DNA of 43,601 nucleotides, taken from NCBI GenBank assembly GCA_023401595.1, contig JAEXDQ010000023.1:1-43601 (forward strand). Direction: 5' to 3'. The notes beneath the pieces are model-generated. The model was not told where the DNA came from and searched no databases. It saw only the letters and a list, made by a program, of their open reading frames with translations. Below are positions 7,715-15,606 of the stretch, in pieces. How positions within the stretch are numbered: position 1 is the stretch's first letter; each line of letters opens with the position of its first letter. The position numbers were made by a program, and so were the translations under genes. The stretch comes from Spirochaetota bacterium (GTDB lineage: Bacteria > Spirochaetota > Spirochaetia > Sphaerochaetales > Sphaerochaetaceae).

Positions 7715-9328
7715 TTACTCGATTGGTCTCAGCTTGTCACCGAGATTCTCGTTGACGATATTCGTCCACCAGGCTGAAGCCTTGGGAACCTTCATGTTGA
7801 CGTTGCCGTTCATGTACTTGGTCTCCAGCTTGTCGCCGAGTTCCGCATACGTCCTGAACCAGTCGGTCGCGACGTTGTTCGCATACGTAGTAAGATAATC
7901 GACGGCTTCTTCCTTCATTCCAACGTTGATCATGGATGCGGCCAGATTCTGTACAGCGCTGACCTGCCGGTAGATCTTCTCCATCTTGGGATCGCGGACG
8001 GCACGGATGTCTTCGATCGCGGAGGCATAGTTGATTTGGGCCAGCTGCTGAACATGAGACTGGTTCCACCAACCAGAATTCCGGTCGAACTCATTTCTGA
8101 CGCCGACTCCGAAATGGGGAGCCAGCTCCGTCTGGGAAGCGAATACAGGAGTGAGGTACGTCGTACTGGGGGCGCCCCAGCCGTACCAAACCAGACAACG
8201 GGCCTCTTCCGGCAACCAAGCCTTGACGTTGGCGATCTGGATATAGGTACAACGGAACATGTTGATAGGTCTGTAGACATTCCTATTGCTCAGTACATTG
8301 CCGAACGGGCCGGATTCAACGGTCCTGGAGCAATCATAATCGGTTCCGGCGTAGTAGTCGGAGCAGATGCGATGGATCGTCTCGACGGATACCTTTTCGG
8401 CAGGCACAACGAACATCGGATAGTCGTCAGGGTCGCCGCCATCAACAGGTGAAACGAGATTGAGACTGGGATCCAGCAAAGATATGGCTCTCCATTCACG
8501 GAGCGTACAGCCCAAAGAGGATTTGTTCGGGGCGTAGATGTTGGCCGGCTCGAAATCGCCCTTGCCATCCCACAGACCATTCTCAATGGCGAAGGACTTG
8601 ATGTTGGAACTATACCGGTAGTTGTTCGGATCGTTGAAATCGATATAGATGATCCTGGCGCGGTTGGCGGCCACGAAAATGGCATTGTCAGGCACCCTGA
8701 CCGCAGCCCATACGTTGCCACCATAGGCTTCGAACACCCAGGCTTCGTTTCCGTCACAGATGTTGATGCATTCACACAGTCCGTTCCATCCGTATTCATC
8801 AATCATCTTGCCCATGAATTCCACAGCCTCACGCGCGGTGGAACAAGTTTCCAGAGCCAAATCCTGCAGCATGTAGCAATCATAGATTCCTTCGGTCGCG
8901 CCGAAGGCTTCCTTGACCTTCTTACCCTGATCGGTATTACGCTCGTAGGAACAGGTAGATTCGCCCATCGCCAGGCCTTTGTCGTTGGCGAAAGAATACA
9001 TGCCGTGGAGATACTGGTTCGTGTTCTTCTCATAGGTATAGGAGCCCAACACCATACCGCCGGTACCATAGTCCTTCACTTCCGGAAACTGGGAATAGTC
9101 TGCTCCGGCGCGGCCGTTGAGTACGACATCGCGGCTCGTACCCGCATCCATAGAAGGAATGAGCCAAAGCCTGAGATCATCGCTATTGGAATCACAGGTA
9201 TGTGACGTCATGGTCGATCCGTCTACCGTCGCGTCCTTGCCGACCGCGAAAATCGTACAGGCGGCCAATCCCTGCGCGGCAAGAATGAACACCGCGAGGC
9301 TGATAGCCAAAACTTTTTTTAATTTCAT
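7715..9328 (-). CDS. Secreted C69-family Ntn peptidase (copy 2 in operon order)
   Basis: A 537-aa exported protein. The signal peptide (1-23) ends LAA, directly before Cys24 of CTIFAVGKDATVDGS, the conserved start of mature C69 (PepD-type) Ntn hydrolases, in which the N-terminal Cys is the nucleophile. Later blocks include SHTCDSNSDD, RAGADYS, GMGESTCSY-type (here AMGESTCSYE), WVFEAYGG and VAANRARI. The C-terminal third is helical and less conserved. It is a tandem duplicate of the 9347-10948 gene, with the N-terminal halves most alike. Members are usually dipeptidases; action on gamma-glutamyl peptides is inferred from context. LAAC also fits a lipobox, so lipidation cannot be excluded. The start has AAAGGAGAATTCGG. 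Confidence 0.88.
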   Translation of the reverse strand: MKLKKVLAISLAVFILAAQGLAACTIFAVGKDATVDGSTMTSHTCDSNSDDLRLWLIPSMDAGTSRDVVLNGRAGADYSQFPEVKDYGTGGMVLGSYTYEKNTNQYLHGMYSFANDKGLAMGESTCSYERNTDQGKKVKEAFGATEGIYDCYMLQDLALETCSTAREAVEFMGKMIDEYGWNGLCECINICDGNEAWVFEAYGGNVWAAVRVPDNAIFVAANRARIIYIDFNDPNNYRYSSNIKSFAIENGLWDGKGDFEPANIYAPNKSSLGCTLREWRAISLLDPSLNLVSPVDGGDPDDYPMFVVPAEKVSVETIHRICSDYYAGTDYDCSRTVESGPFGNVLSNRNVYRPINMFRCTYIQIANVKAWLPEEARCLVWYGWGAPSTTYLTPVFASQTELAPHFGVGVRNEFDRNSGWWNQSHVQQLAQINYASAIEDIRAVRDPKMEKIYRQVSAVQNLAASMINVGMKEEAVDYLTTYANNVATDWFRTYAELGDKLETKYMNGNVNMKVPKASAWWTNIVNENLGDKLRPIE

Positions 9329-9346
9329 TCCGAATTCTCCTTTACC

Positions 9347-10948
9347 TTACTTCAAGCCAGCGTTGACCACGTTTTCAGTCCACCATTCGGTAGGAGCGGC
9401 AGTCTTCATGCCCTTAGTCGCAAGCATGTACGTAGAAAGCAGTTCATTGCCGAGATTCGTCCAATCCTGCTGCCATTTGATGGCCTGCTGGCAGGAGTAG
9501 GAGGTAAGAAGGTCGATCGCATCGTCTTTCTTGCCCTCCTTGATCAGTTTTGTAGCCTGGTTCTGAACCGCGGTGGTGACAGCGTACTGCTTTGCCATGG
9601 CGGGGTCACGGATCTCGTGGATCCTCTTGATCGCATCCTGATAGTTGATGGTAGCGGTCTGCTGCACAAGGCTGGAGACCCACCAACCGGACTGAGGATT
9701 GTACGGTTCGTTTCTCAGACCGATACCGAAATGGGAGGGAAGCTCAGTCTGGGAACCCCAGACCGGAGTCAGGTACGTGGAATCGGGGGCGCCCCAACCG
9801 AAGTACGCCAGACATCTCACTTCCTCGGGAAGGTAGGCTTTCACGTTGGCGATCTGGATGTAGGTGCAGCGGAAACTGTTGATGGTTCTGTTCGTGCTGT
9901 TGAATCCAGGATACAACGGATTGCCGTAAGGGCCGGCGGACAACGTCTTGGAGACATCGTACTCGGTGCCCTGATAATAGTTGGAACACAACTTGTGGAT
10001 GGTCTCGACCGACACCTTTTCCTGCGGGACGACGAACAAAGGCCAATTGACGTCGGGATTTTTCTCTTCAGGGTCGAGATTCAGGGAAGGATTCAACAGA
10101 GACATGGCGACCCATTCCCTTCTGGTACTATAGGACCGGGTCGGGTTCGGCGCATAGATCAAACAGGGAATGAAATCCCCGTTGCCGTCCCACAAGCCGT
10201 TCTCAATGGCGAAGGACTTGATGATCGGGCTGTAGAGGTAGTTCTCGGAATCGTTGAAATCGATATGGTTGATCCTGGCGCGGTTGGCGGCCACGAACAC
10301 GGCGTCGTCAGGCACCCTGACTGCGCACCAGATATTTCCGCCGTAGGCTTCGAACACCCAGGCCTCGTTTCCATCACAGATGTTGATGCACTCGGCATAG
10401 CCGTTCCAACCGTAGTCGTCGATCAGCCTCCCCATGAACTCAACGGCTTCACGGGCTGTAGAACAGGTTTCAAGAGCCAGGTCCTGAAGCATGTAGCAGT
10501 CGAACATGCCGTCGATGGCACCGAAGACCTCACGGATTTTTTTCCCTTGGTCGGAATTCCTGTCGTAGGAACAGGTAGACTCGCCCATCGCCAGGCCCTT
10601 GTCGTTCATGAACGAATACATCGCATGGAGGTATTGATTGGAGGGCTTGTCAAAAGTATAGCTGCCAAGCACCATGGCTCCGCCGGTACCGTAGTCCTTC
10701 ACTTCTGGGAACCGAGAATAGTCGGCCCCGGCGCGGCCGTTGAGTACGATGTCGCGCTCCGTTCCCGCTTCCATGGACGGAATGACCCACATCCGAAGAT
10801 CGTCGCTTGTGGAATCACAGGTGTGAGACGTCATTGTCGAGCCATCGACCGTGGCGTTCTTGCCGACCGCGAAAATCGTACAGGCAGCCAGACTCTGCGC
10901 ACTCAATATGAGTACGATGAGCAGAGTCACAAAAAAGTTTTTTTTCAT
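9347..10948 (-). CDS. Secreted C69-family Ntn peptidase (copy 1 in operon order)
   Basis: A 533-aa exported paralogue of the next gene, with signal peptide 1-22 and predicted nucleophile Cys23 in LAACTIFAVGKNATVDGS. It keeps SHTCDSTSDD, RAGADYS, AMGESTCSYD, WVFEAYGG and VAANRARI. The ATG at 10948 (MKKNFF) is preferred to a GTG at 10960 because GGGAGG precedes it and the ATG overlaps the upstream stop as ATGA, a sign of translational coupling. The gap to the second copy is 18 nt. The C-terminal quarter differs clearly from its neighbour, which suggests specialised substrates or partners after duplication. Confidence 0.88.
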   Translation of the reverse strand: MKKNFFVTLLIVLILSAQSLAACTIFAVGKNATVDGSTMTSHTCDSTSDDLRMWVIPSMEAGTERDIVLNGRAGADYSRFPEVKDYGTGGAMVLGSYTFDKPSNQYLHAMYSFMNDKGLAMGESTCSYDRNSDQGKKIREVFGAIDGMFDCYMLQDLALETCSTAREAVEFMGRLIDDYGWNGYAECINICDGNEAWVFEAYGGNIWCAVRVPDDAVFVAANRARINHIDFNDSENYLYSPIIKSFAIENGLWDGNGDFIPCLIYAPNPTRSYSTRREWVAMSLLNPSLNLDPEEKNPDVNWPLFVVPQEKVSVETIHKLCSNYYQGTEYDVSKTLSAGPYGNPLYPGFNSTNRTINSFRCTYIQIANVKAYLPEEVRCLAYFGWGAPDSTYLTPVWGSQTELPSHFGIGLRNEPYNPQSGWWVSSLVQQTATINYQDAIKRIHEIRDPAMAKQYAVTTAVQNQATKLIKEGKKDDAIDLLTSYSCQQAIKWQQDWTNLGNELLSTYMLATKGMKTAAPTEWWTENVVNAGLK

Positions 10949-12261
10949 CTTTCCTCCCACTTTAGCATGTTGTCACCAACAGGCTTGTTGTAGATCACAT
11001 ATACGTTATCCTTGTTCTCCGGAGCATCCGGATCCTTCAGGTAACAACCAAGACTGTCCTTGCCTTCGTCCTCAAGCGCCTTGAGTTCGAGGTAGGTCGG
11101 GAAGCTGCAGATCACTTCCGTCTCAGGATAGAAATAACCCGCCCATGTAATGACTTCCAAGGATCCGGTCAGATGTCGGCCGGCCCTGTACCACATCGGC
11201 GTACCGAACTCCATGTCGTACGGGAAATACGTAAGTCCCTTGTCCGTGACCTTCTGAAGGAACTCATCCTTGCCCTCGGTCATCAGGGCTTCCGTCCTCG
11301 GTCCAGTGACCTTGTCGATGAAAATCTCCGGCGTTTCCATCAGGAAGGTCAGGGAATCAGACCAGTCGGCCCATTCCCGGTGCGACAGTCCATGCAACGT
11401 ATTCGGGGATGATTCGCTCTTCATGAGGAACTGATCGGTCAGGTTCATGCTGGCCATCATGGCCACATCAAGCGAGCTTCTTTCCGGTTCCACATACACC
11501 ATCTCCCCTGTCTCCAGGAAATGCTCCCTGTCAAGGACCTTGGCAGGCGCGACGTATGTGGAGGTCACGGGATAGAGTATCTCCGCTTCGTGCATGTCGA
11601 TCGCGATATCGACGCCCTCCCGCCGGATTATCTCCATGACGGCATAGGCGGCGCGTTCGGTCAACGATCCATTCTCACGTCCGGGATACGTCCTGTTGAG
11701 GTTCCTGATGTCCTGATACGCCAAATTCTGTCCCGACGGATAGTTGACATACGTAAAAGGATCGGGCCACTGATCCAGAGGGTTCGTGTACCGATCCCCG
11801 ATCCGGAACCGGGAAGTCCCCCAATCGGACTCCACATGGAAGAACATCGGATAAGCATCGCCAAGCATACCGTCAGTGGATCCACTGTAGTTCGCCCTCG
11901 GGACGATGATGACCCGGCCCTTCTCCACCTTGATATTCTCCATCATCAGGTACGCGGCCATCGTCGAAGCAGGCTCGTATGGATGCGGACACCCATTGAT
12001 AAACACCGTACCGCCTTCGACGCCGGAATCAAAGAAAAATACCGGGGTATCCATCCATGTGCCTTTAAGCGACGGCACATAGTCGCTGAACCATTTGACA
12101 TCGGTGAGATCTTCAGAAACCACAATCTTTTCTTGATAATGTCTTAGTTTCCAGAAATCGACACCGGCGATGATGCCGATGATCAGGACGACGGCAAGGA
12201 CGACGCCCCTGATGATCAACGTCTTCCTACTGGAAGGGTCTTTCGTTGCAGATTTATTCAT
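10945..12261 (-). CDS. Membrane-anchored AstE/AspA (M14-like) zinc hydrolase
   Basis: A 438-aa protein with an N-terminal anchor (about residues 15-33) and the same extracytoplasmic fold as the 3794-4969 gene. Zinc motifs are HPYE (His93, Glu96) and DMHEAE (His224), with RNLNRTYPG between them, PLDQWPDP before them and HREW after. Relative to its paralogue it has an insertion of about 20-30 residues before HREW. It overlaps the downstream C69 gene by 4 nt and follows the 57-aa membrane protein by 19 nt, with GGGAGGGTG as ribosome site. The likely role is trimming of an external amide or peptide product of the operon (inference). Confidence 0.82.
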   Translation of the reverse strand: MNKSATKDPSSRKTLIIRGVVLAVVLIIGIIAGVDFWKLRHYQEKIVVSEDLTDVKWFSDYVPSLKGTWMDTPVFFFDSGVEGGTVFINGCPHPYEPASTMAAYLMMENIKVEKGRVIIVPRANYSGSTDGMLGDAYPMFFHVESDWGTSRFRIGDRYTNPLDQWPDPFTYVNYPSGQNLAYQDIRNLNRTYPGRENGSLTERAAYAVMEIIRREGVDIAIDMHEAEILYPVTSTYVAPAKVLDREHFLETGEMVYVEPERSSLDVAMMASMNLTDQFLMKSESSPNTLHGLSHREWADWSDSLTFLMETPEIFIDKVTGPRTEALMTEGKDEFLQKVTDKGLTYFPYDMEFGTPMWYRAGRHLTGSLEVITWAGYFYPETEVICSFPTYLELKALEDEGKDSLGCYLKDPDAPENKDNVYVIYNKPVGDNMLKWEER

Positions 12262-12280
12262 GGTTTACACACCCTCCCGA

Positions 12281-12454
12281 TTATTTGATAAACAAAATTC
12301 TGAGTAGGAACGGAAGTATGCAATAGGCATACATGACATCGTACACGATGCCGTTGTTCTTCTTTCTCTTGAATAGGCTCTTAAGAAAACTCAGCGCTAT
12401 CAAACCGGCCATCACGAAGTACAGAATATGAATCACGTTCTCAAGAAATACCAT
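12281..12454 (-). CDS. 57-aa two-helix membrane protein, probable small transporter subunit
   Basis: A complete short reading frame: ATG at 12454, TAA at 12281, with a consensus AGGAGG site 6 nt before the ATG. The product starts MVFLENVIHILYFVMAGLIA, has a hydrophobic helix (about 5-25), a basic turn (KSLFKRKKNNG) and a second hydrophobic stretch (about 37-55). It lies 12 nt after the permease gene and 19 nt before the hydrolase gene, so it is translated within the operon. It may be a small accessory subunit of the permease, or an assembly factor. I do not recognise its family. Confidence 0.75.
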   Translation of the reverse strand: MVFLENVIHILYFVMAGLIALSFLKSLFKRKKNNGIVYDVMYAYCILPFLLRILFIK

Positions 12455-12466
12455 ATCCCTATCCTC

Positions 12467-13771
12467 CTAGTACAAGAATGAGAATGCCGTCGGCTTGATG
12501 ATCATGATGACCGCCATCACACCTAGGACAAGCATCGGGACGAGAGCGCTCTTGATGAAGCTCATATATTTGGTGCAACCAGTCTCTTCACAGGCAAGTC
12601 TCCCGACGATTCTCGAAGGCGGCAGACAGTCGCCCATCGGGAAAATGAGTGACAGCGCGGCGCAGATGACCGTTACATCCATGCCAAGCGTGTTGAACAT
12701 GAAGAGCAACGGCCCGCCAAGGACTACGGAACAGCCATAGTTGAAGCACCCCTGGGTGATCGGCCCTATTATGACGATCAGACAATAGATGAGAATCAAC
12801 GGCAACCCGACGAAGGTACTTCCGATAAGCCCTCTTACGCCTGTAGCGGCCATCGTGCTTTGCAGAACGCCGATCGACAGGACGTTTGCGACGAGCGGGA
12901 ACACCTGCTCCATCGTATTGTCGAGGATATGGAGATAATCCTTGCCAGTGGTCTTCTTGGGGTTGCACAGCAACGCGACGACGGCGGCAATCAGGAACAT
13001 CAAGGGCAGCCCTAGCACGGGAAGGTTCCAAGGCACGTACAGAGCCAGAAGGAACAACGCGATAATCGTCAGCACGGGAAGGAGCATCCTCCACCAGTTC
13101 ATTCCTTCGGTAGCCTCAGGGAGCTCGGCGAGGATATCTTCCTTGGAAGAGGGTTTCGCACCCCAACCGAAGAATATGATCGCGACAGCCCCGGCGATAA
13201 GGATGGGGATCAACAACAGCCAGGTGAAACCTACGTACGGCATGTTGGCCTGGGCGGTCATCAGCATCGTCCATAGGTTGATCGGAGGCGCCGCGGCGGA
13301 AAGAATCGCAAAGAAGAAGATGAATCCCGTCCGCTTGTTCTTTGATACACCAAGATACTTGAGAACGGTATTGACCAGTCCTCCCAAGACGAAGATGGAG
13401 ACGGAACCAGCGCCGGTCAGGGCGCCGGGGATCAACATCAGGATGCCCATGACGGACATCAGCACCCACTTGTTTGAAATCTTCTGAACCAGCCCCCTCG
13501 TGATCGTGGACACCGCACCGCTATGGGAATAGATATTGACAAAAATCGATGCCGTAATGAACAGCATGGCGAGGTCCATGTTCACGAACAGTCCTTCAAC
13601 CAGGTACCGAATCGGACTACCAAGCTCCGGGATAGCGATCAACCCTGCGATAGCGAGAACGACCGCCGCCACGACCATGGAAATATCAGGAGATTTAAGT
13701 TTGATACTGCTGAGTACAAAAGCCGCGATCATGATGATCAGCAATATCGAAGTCAGCATTGTTGTCGTCAT
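12467..13771 (-). CDS. Ion-transporter-superfamily permease (DctM/TRAP-large-subunit-like)
   Basis: A 434-aa protein with about eleven or twelve membrane segments in two halves. Each half has a broken-helix motif, AAAPPINLW (about 159-167) and GDCLPPSRI (380-388), as in the DctM and SLC13-like transporters of organic anions. There is no DctP- or DctQ-like gene; the neighbours are a 57-aa membrane protein and a secreted 205-aa protein. Position next to secreted hydrolases suggests uptake of their products (glutamate, short peptides or other carboxylates), but export is possible. The start is ATG 13771 with AAGAGG upstream, 26 nt after the preceding gene. Confidence 0.78.
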   Translation of the reverse strand: MTTTMLTSILLIIMIAAFVLSSIKLKSPDISMVVAAVVLAIAGLIAIPELGSPIRYLVEGLFVNMDLAMLFITASIFVNIYSHSGAVSTITRGLVQKISNKWVLMSVMGILMLIPGALTGAGSVSIFVLGGLVNTVLKYLGVSKNKRTGFIFFFAILSAAAPPINLWTMLMTAQANMPYVGFTWLLLIPILIAGAVAIIFFGWGAKPSSKEDILAELPEATEGMNWWRMLLPVLTIIALFLLALYVPWNLPVLGLPLMFLIAAVVALLCNPKKTTGKDYLHILDNTMEQVFPLVANVLSIGVLQSTMAATGVRGLIGSTFVGLPLILIYCLIVIIGPITQGCFNYGCSVVLGGPLLFMFNTLGMDVTVICAALSLIFPMGDCLPPSRIVGRLACEETGCTKYMSFIKSALVPMLVLGVMAVIMIIKPTAFSFLY

Positions 13772-13797
13772 TTATATATACCTCTTGTTGACTTCCA

Positions 13798-14415
13798 TTA
13801 TTTGACGAAAATCTGCTGGCAGAGCTTCGAGAACTCAAGCGCAGAATCGACGATGGTCAGAGGAATGCCATACTGCTGGCTGATCTTGTCGAAACGGCCA
13901 TCGGGATTGGAAGCCTTCAGCACGATCATCCAGTCACTGACGGGACAGACCAGGTCGATGATCCGCTCATTGCCGTTGGAAGGAAGCTTCGGAGCCCTTT
14001 TGTCCTGCTCGATATGTACGGCGACGATAGGCAGCCCTTTCGCCTTTGCTCCGTCTATAACCTTCTTGAGGTTGTTGATTTCATCTTCAATGGTGATTCC
14101 GGAAGCGCCGAGGCCTTTGTCGGTAGTTCCGATGACGGCTACGAGGACCTTGTACTTCCCGGTCTCAATTTCCTGTAGTCTCGGAAGCGGTTCATCTTCA
14201 AGGTTGAAGTCAGTGCCCAGCTTGAACGCTTTCGTCATATTGATCAGAAGCCTGAGCTGCTTGGAACCCGGCCCCTGGCCTGCGGAAGTCAAGAGAAACG
14301 GGCAGTTATACTGTTTGATTGGAGCGCCGGTTACGGCGGCGAACAGAGAGACAGGCAGAGCGGTCGCTATCAGCACAGCGACAAGAAGTGAGATAAAAAG
14401 TTTGTTTCTTTTCAT
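13798..14415 (-). CDS. Secreted 205-aa protein (possibly DUF6305), first gene of the pgs operon
   Basis: A signal peptide (MKRNKLF, hydrophobic core, cleavage near LFAA at about 26) is followed by a compact alpha/beta domain. Alternating hydrophobic strands (VLVAVIGT, LPIVAVHIEQ, WMIVLKAS, IPLTIVDSA) and an N-terminal PFLLTSAGQGPGSKQ segment suggest a small Rossmann-like or flavodoxin-like fold. From memory it resembles proteins annotated DUF6305, but I could not check this. It could be a periplasmic solute-binding partner of the permease that follows 26 nt downstream. The ATG at 14415 is chosen because the signal peptide starts there; the longer frame to 14484 begins with GTG and lacks a ribosome site. 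Confidence 0.72.
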   Translation of the reverse strand: MKRNKLFISLLVAVLIATALPVSLFAAVTGAPIKQYNCPFLLTSAGQGPGSKQLRLLINMTKAFKLGTDFNLEDEPLPRLQEIETGKYKVLVAVIGTTDKGLGASGITIEDEINNLKKVIDGAKAKGLPIVAVHIEQDKRAPKLPSNGNERIIDLVCPVSDWMIVLKASNPDGRFDKISQQYGIPLTIVDSALEFSKLCQQIFVK

Positions 14416-14498
14416 TTTTTGACCCTTATAGTAAACAAGATCGACTATGTTGCAAAAACAGGTTGATTTTCCATAAAAAAACACAGAACACGATACAC

Positions 14499-14512
14499 AC
14501 TAATAAATTAGT
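14499..14512. promoter_or_regulatory. Palindrome ACTAAT-AA-ATTAGT in the pgs leader
   Basis: A perfect 6-bp inverted repeat with a 2-bp centre, 84 bp before the first start codon of the pgs operon. It may be a regulator-binding site. Being AT-rich, it could occur by chance. Confidence 0.35.
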
Positions 14513-14608
14513 CTGGAAAAGCTATGCGACACCTCCTTTAAAATTTAGTATTACACCACAAAATCCACAAATAATTGCAACAAATATAGTATTAACTTGT
14601 TCAAAATG

Positions 14609-14637
14609 AGTATATTCCCACTTTCAATAAGGCGCAA
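14609..14637 (-). promoter_or_regulatory. Candidate promoter of the pgs operon
   Basis: On the minus strand TTGCGC (14632-14637), a 17-bp spacer and TATACT (14609-14614). It predicts a leader of about 190 nt before the first gene. The -35 matches only TTG, and AT-rich DNA gives many -10-like hexamers, so this is a candidate only. Confidence 0.35.
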
Positions 14638-15581
14638 CAAATTTCTATCAAAAACTTAACAAATACTAAAATTAGTTTCTTATAAAACAGTTTCATCCAC
14701 GAAAATAGTATTGGTATTGGAAACATGCAACAATTCAAGACAAGTTTTTCAAAAAAAGCAACAACCACACAAGCTCCGAAGCAACAAATGGGTCAAGCCA
14801 AATATAGCGGAATTTGATGTTTTCAGCAAAAAATTTTATAATTGTTTAATTATACCACAACATGAAAAAATACCGTCAATCGGTAAAGAATACATGTCAG
14901 TCAATGCTATGAAACAGCCATTTCACGATGGCATTTGAAATTGCTTGTGCCGAGCCATACTACATGCGCCCCCGCCTATCCGATATACGATTGAGCGACT
15001 CGGAGTCCCCCTGTGTATTATCATCGTAAGCGAATATGCAAGACCTCACCATCAAGTATTTCAGGTAAGGAAATCGTCGTATCGCTCCAATCCGTCGGAC
15101 GCCTCCGGTTCGGCGGTCTTCCATGAAAACCGGTACAGCATCCAAAGAGGACGAATGATGGAAAATGACCCCAAAAACTCAATCAAGACGGCATAGCAAA
15201 CCCCATGCGGGAAAGAAGGGTCGTCCATCATTTTACAATCAGAATCAATTTATTATATAACAATGAAATATACAGAATTTACAACAAATAATCCGATGCA
15301 AGGGAACATCATTTTTTCTCGACAATTGGCAGAGTTTCGTCAACGTATGAAAAACTTAGCAAAATCTTGTGCTTTTCTCTAGCCAAATCCCCCATTACCT
15401 GTTAGTATCTGCTTCGCTTTGGAAAGTTTTTCCAGCGAAAACAAGTTCTGTCAGACGCCCTGGGGACAATGTCCGGCAGGATATATCTGAATAGAATGGA
15501 CTTGGTATCAAAGGACCGGAGAGAAAGCTCATCCCCTGCGATGACGGCGGGAAACTGAAGGACTCCGGGAAAATATAGGTA

Positions 15582-15590
15582 TGGTATAGA
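15582..15590 (+). promoter_or_regulatory. Extended -10-like element before dat
   Basis: TGGTATAGA has a TG extension and the hexamer TATAGA (15585-15590). Transcription would start about 10 nt before the dat ATG, leaving room for only a minimal ribosome site (AAAAGGA). No clear -35 is seen. Confidence 0.35.
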
Positions 15591-15606
15591 AGGGAAAAGA
15601 AAAGGA

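Larger units (their letters stand above)
14416..15606. other. Long AT-rich intergenic region between the pgs operon and dat-ddc
   Basis: About 1.2 kb without a convincing gene. The two outer parts are strongly AT-rich; the middle (about 14940-15200) is closer to coding composition and may be a decayed gene. Short frames at 14711-14938 and 14945-15196 have poor starts and no recognised product. On the minus strand there is a candidate promoter (14609-14637), a lone TAAAGGAGGTG (14530-14540) with no properly spaced start codon after it, and an inverted repeat (14499-14512). TAGTATT occurs four times (14546, 14587 and 14706 on plus; 14662 on minus). Confidence 0.6.

Noticed and set aside
9617..10993. 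458-codon plus-strand frame opposite the C69 gene
   Set aside because: Antisense shadow; the minus-strand protein has a signal peptide and conserved catalytic start.
14711..14938. 75-codon frame on the plus strand in the AT-rich intergenic region
   Set aside because: No ribosome site, low-complexity composition and no recognised motif; probably chance.
14945..15196. 83-codon plus-strand frame and an opposing 61-codon frame in the GC-richer intergenic patch
   Set aside because: Poor start codons and no recognisable product on either strand; at most the remnant of a gene.
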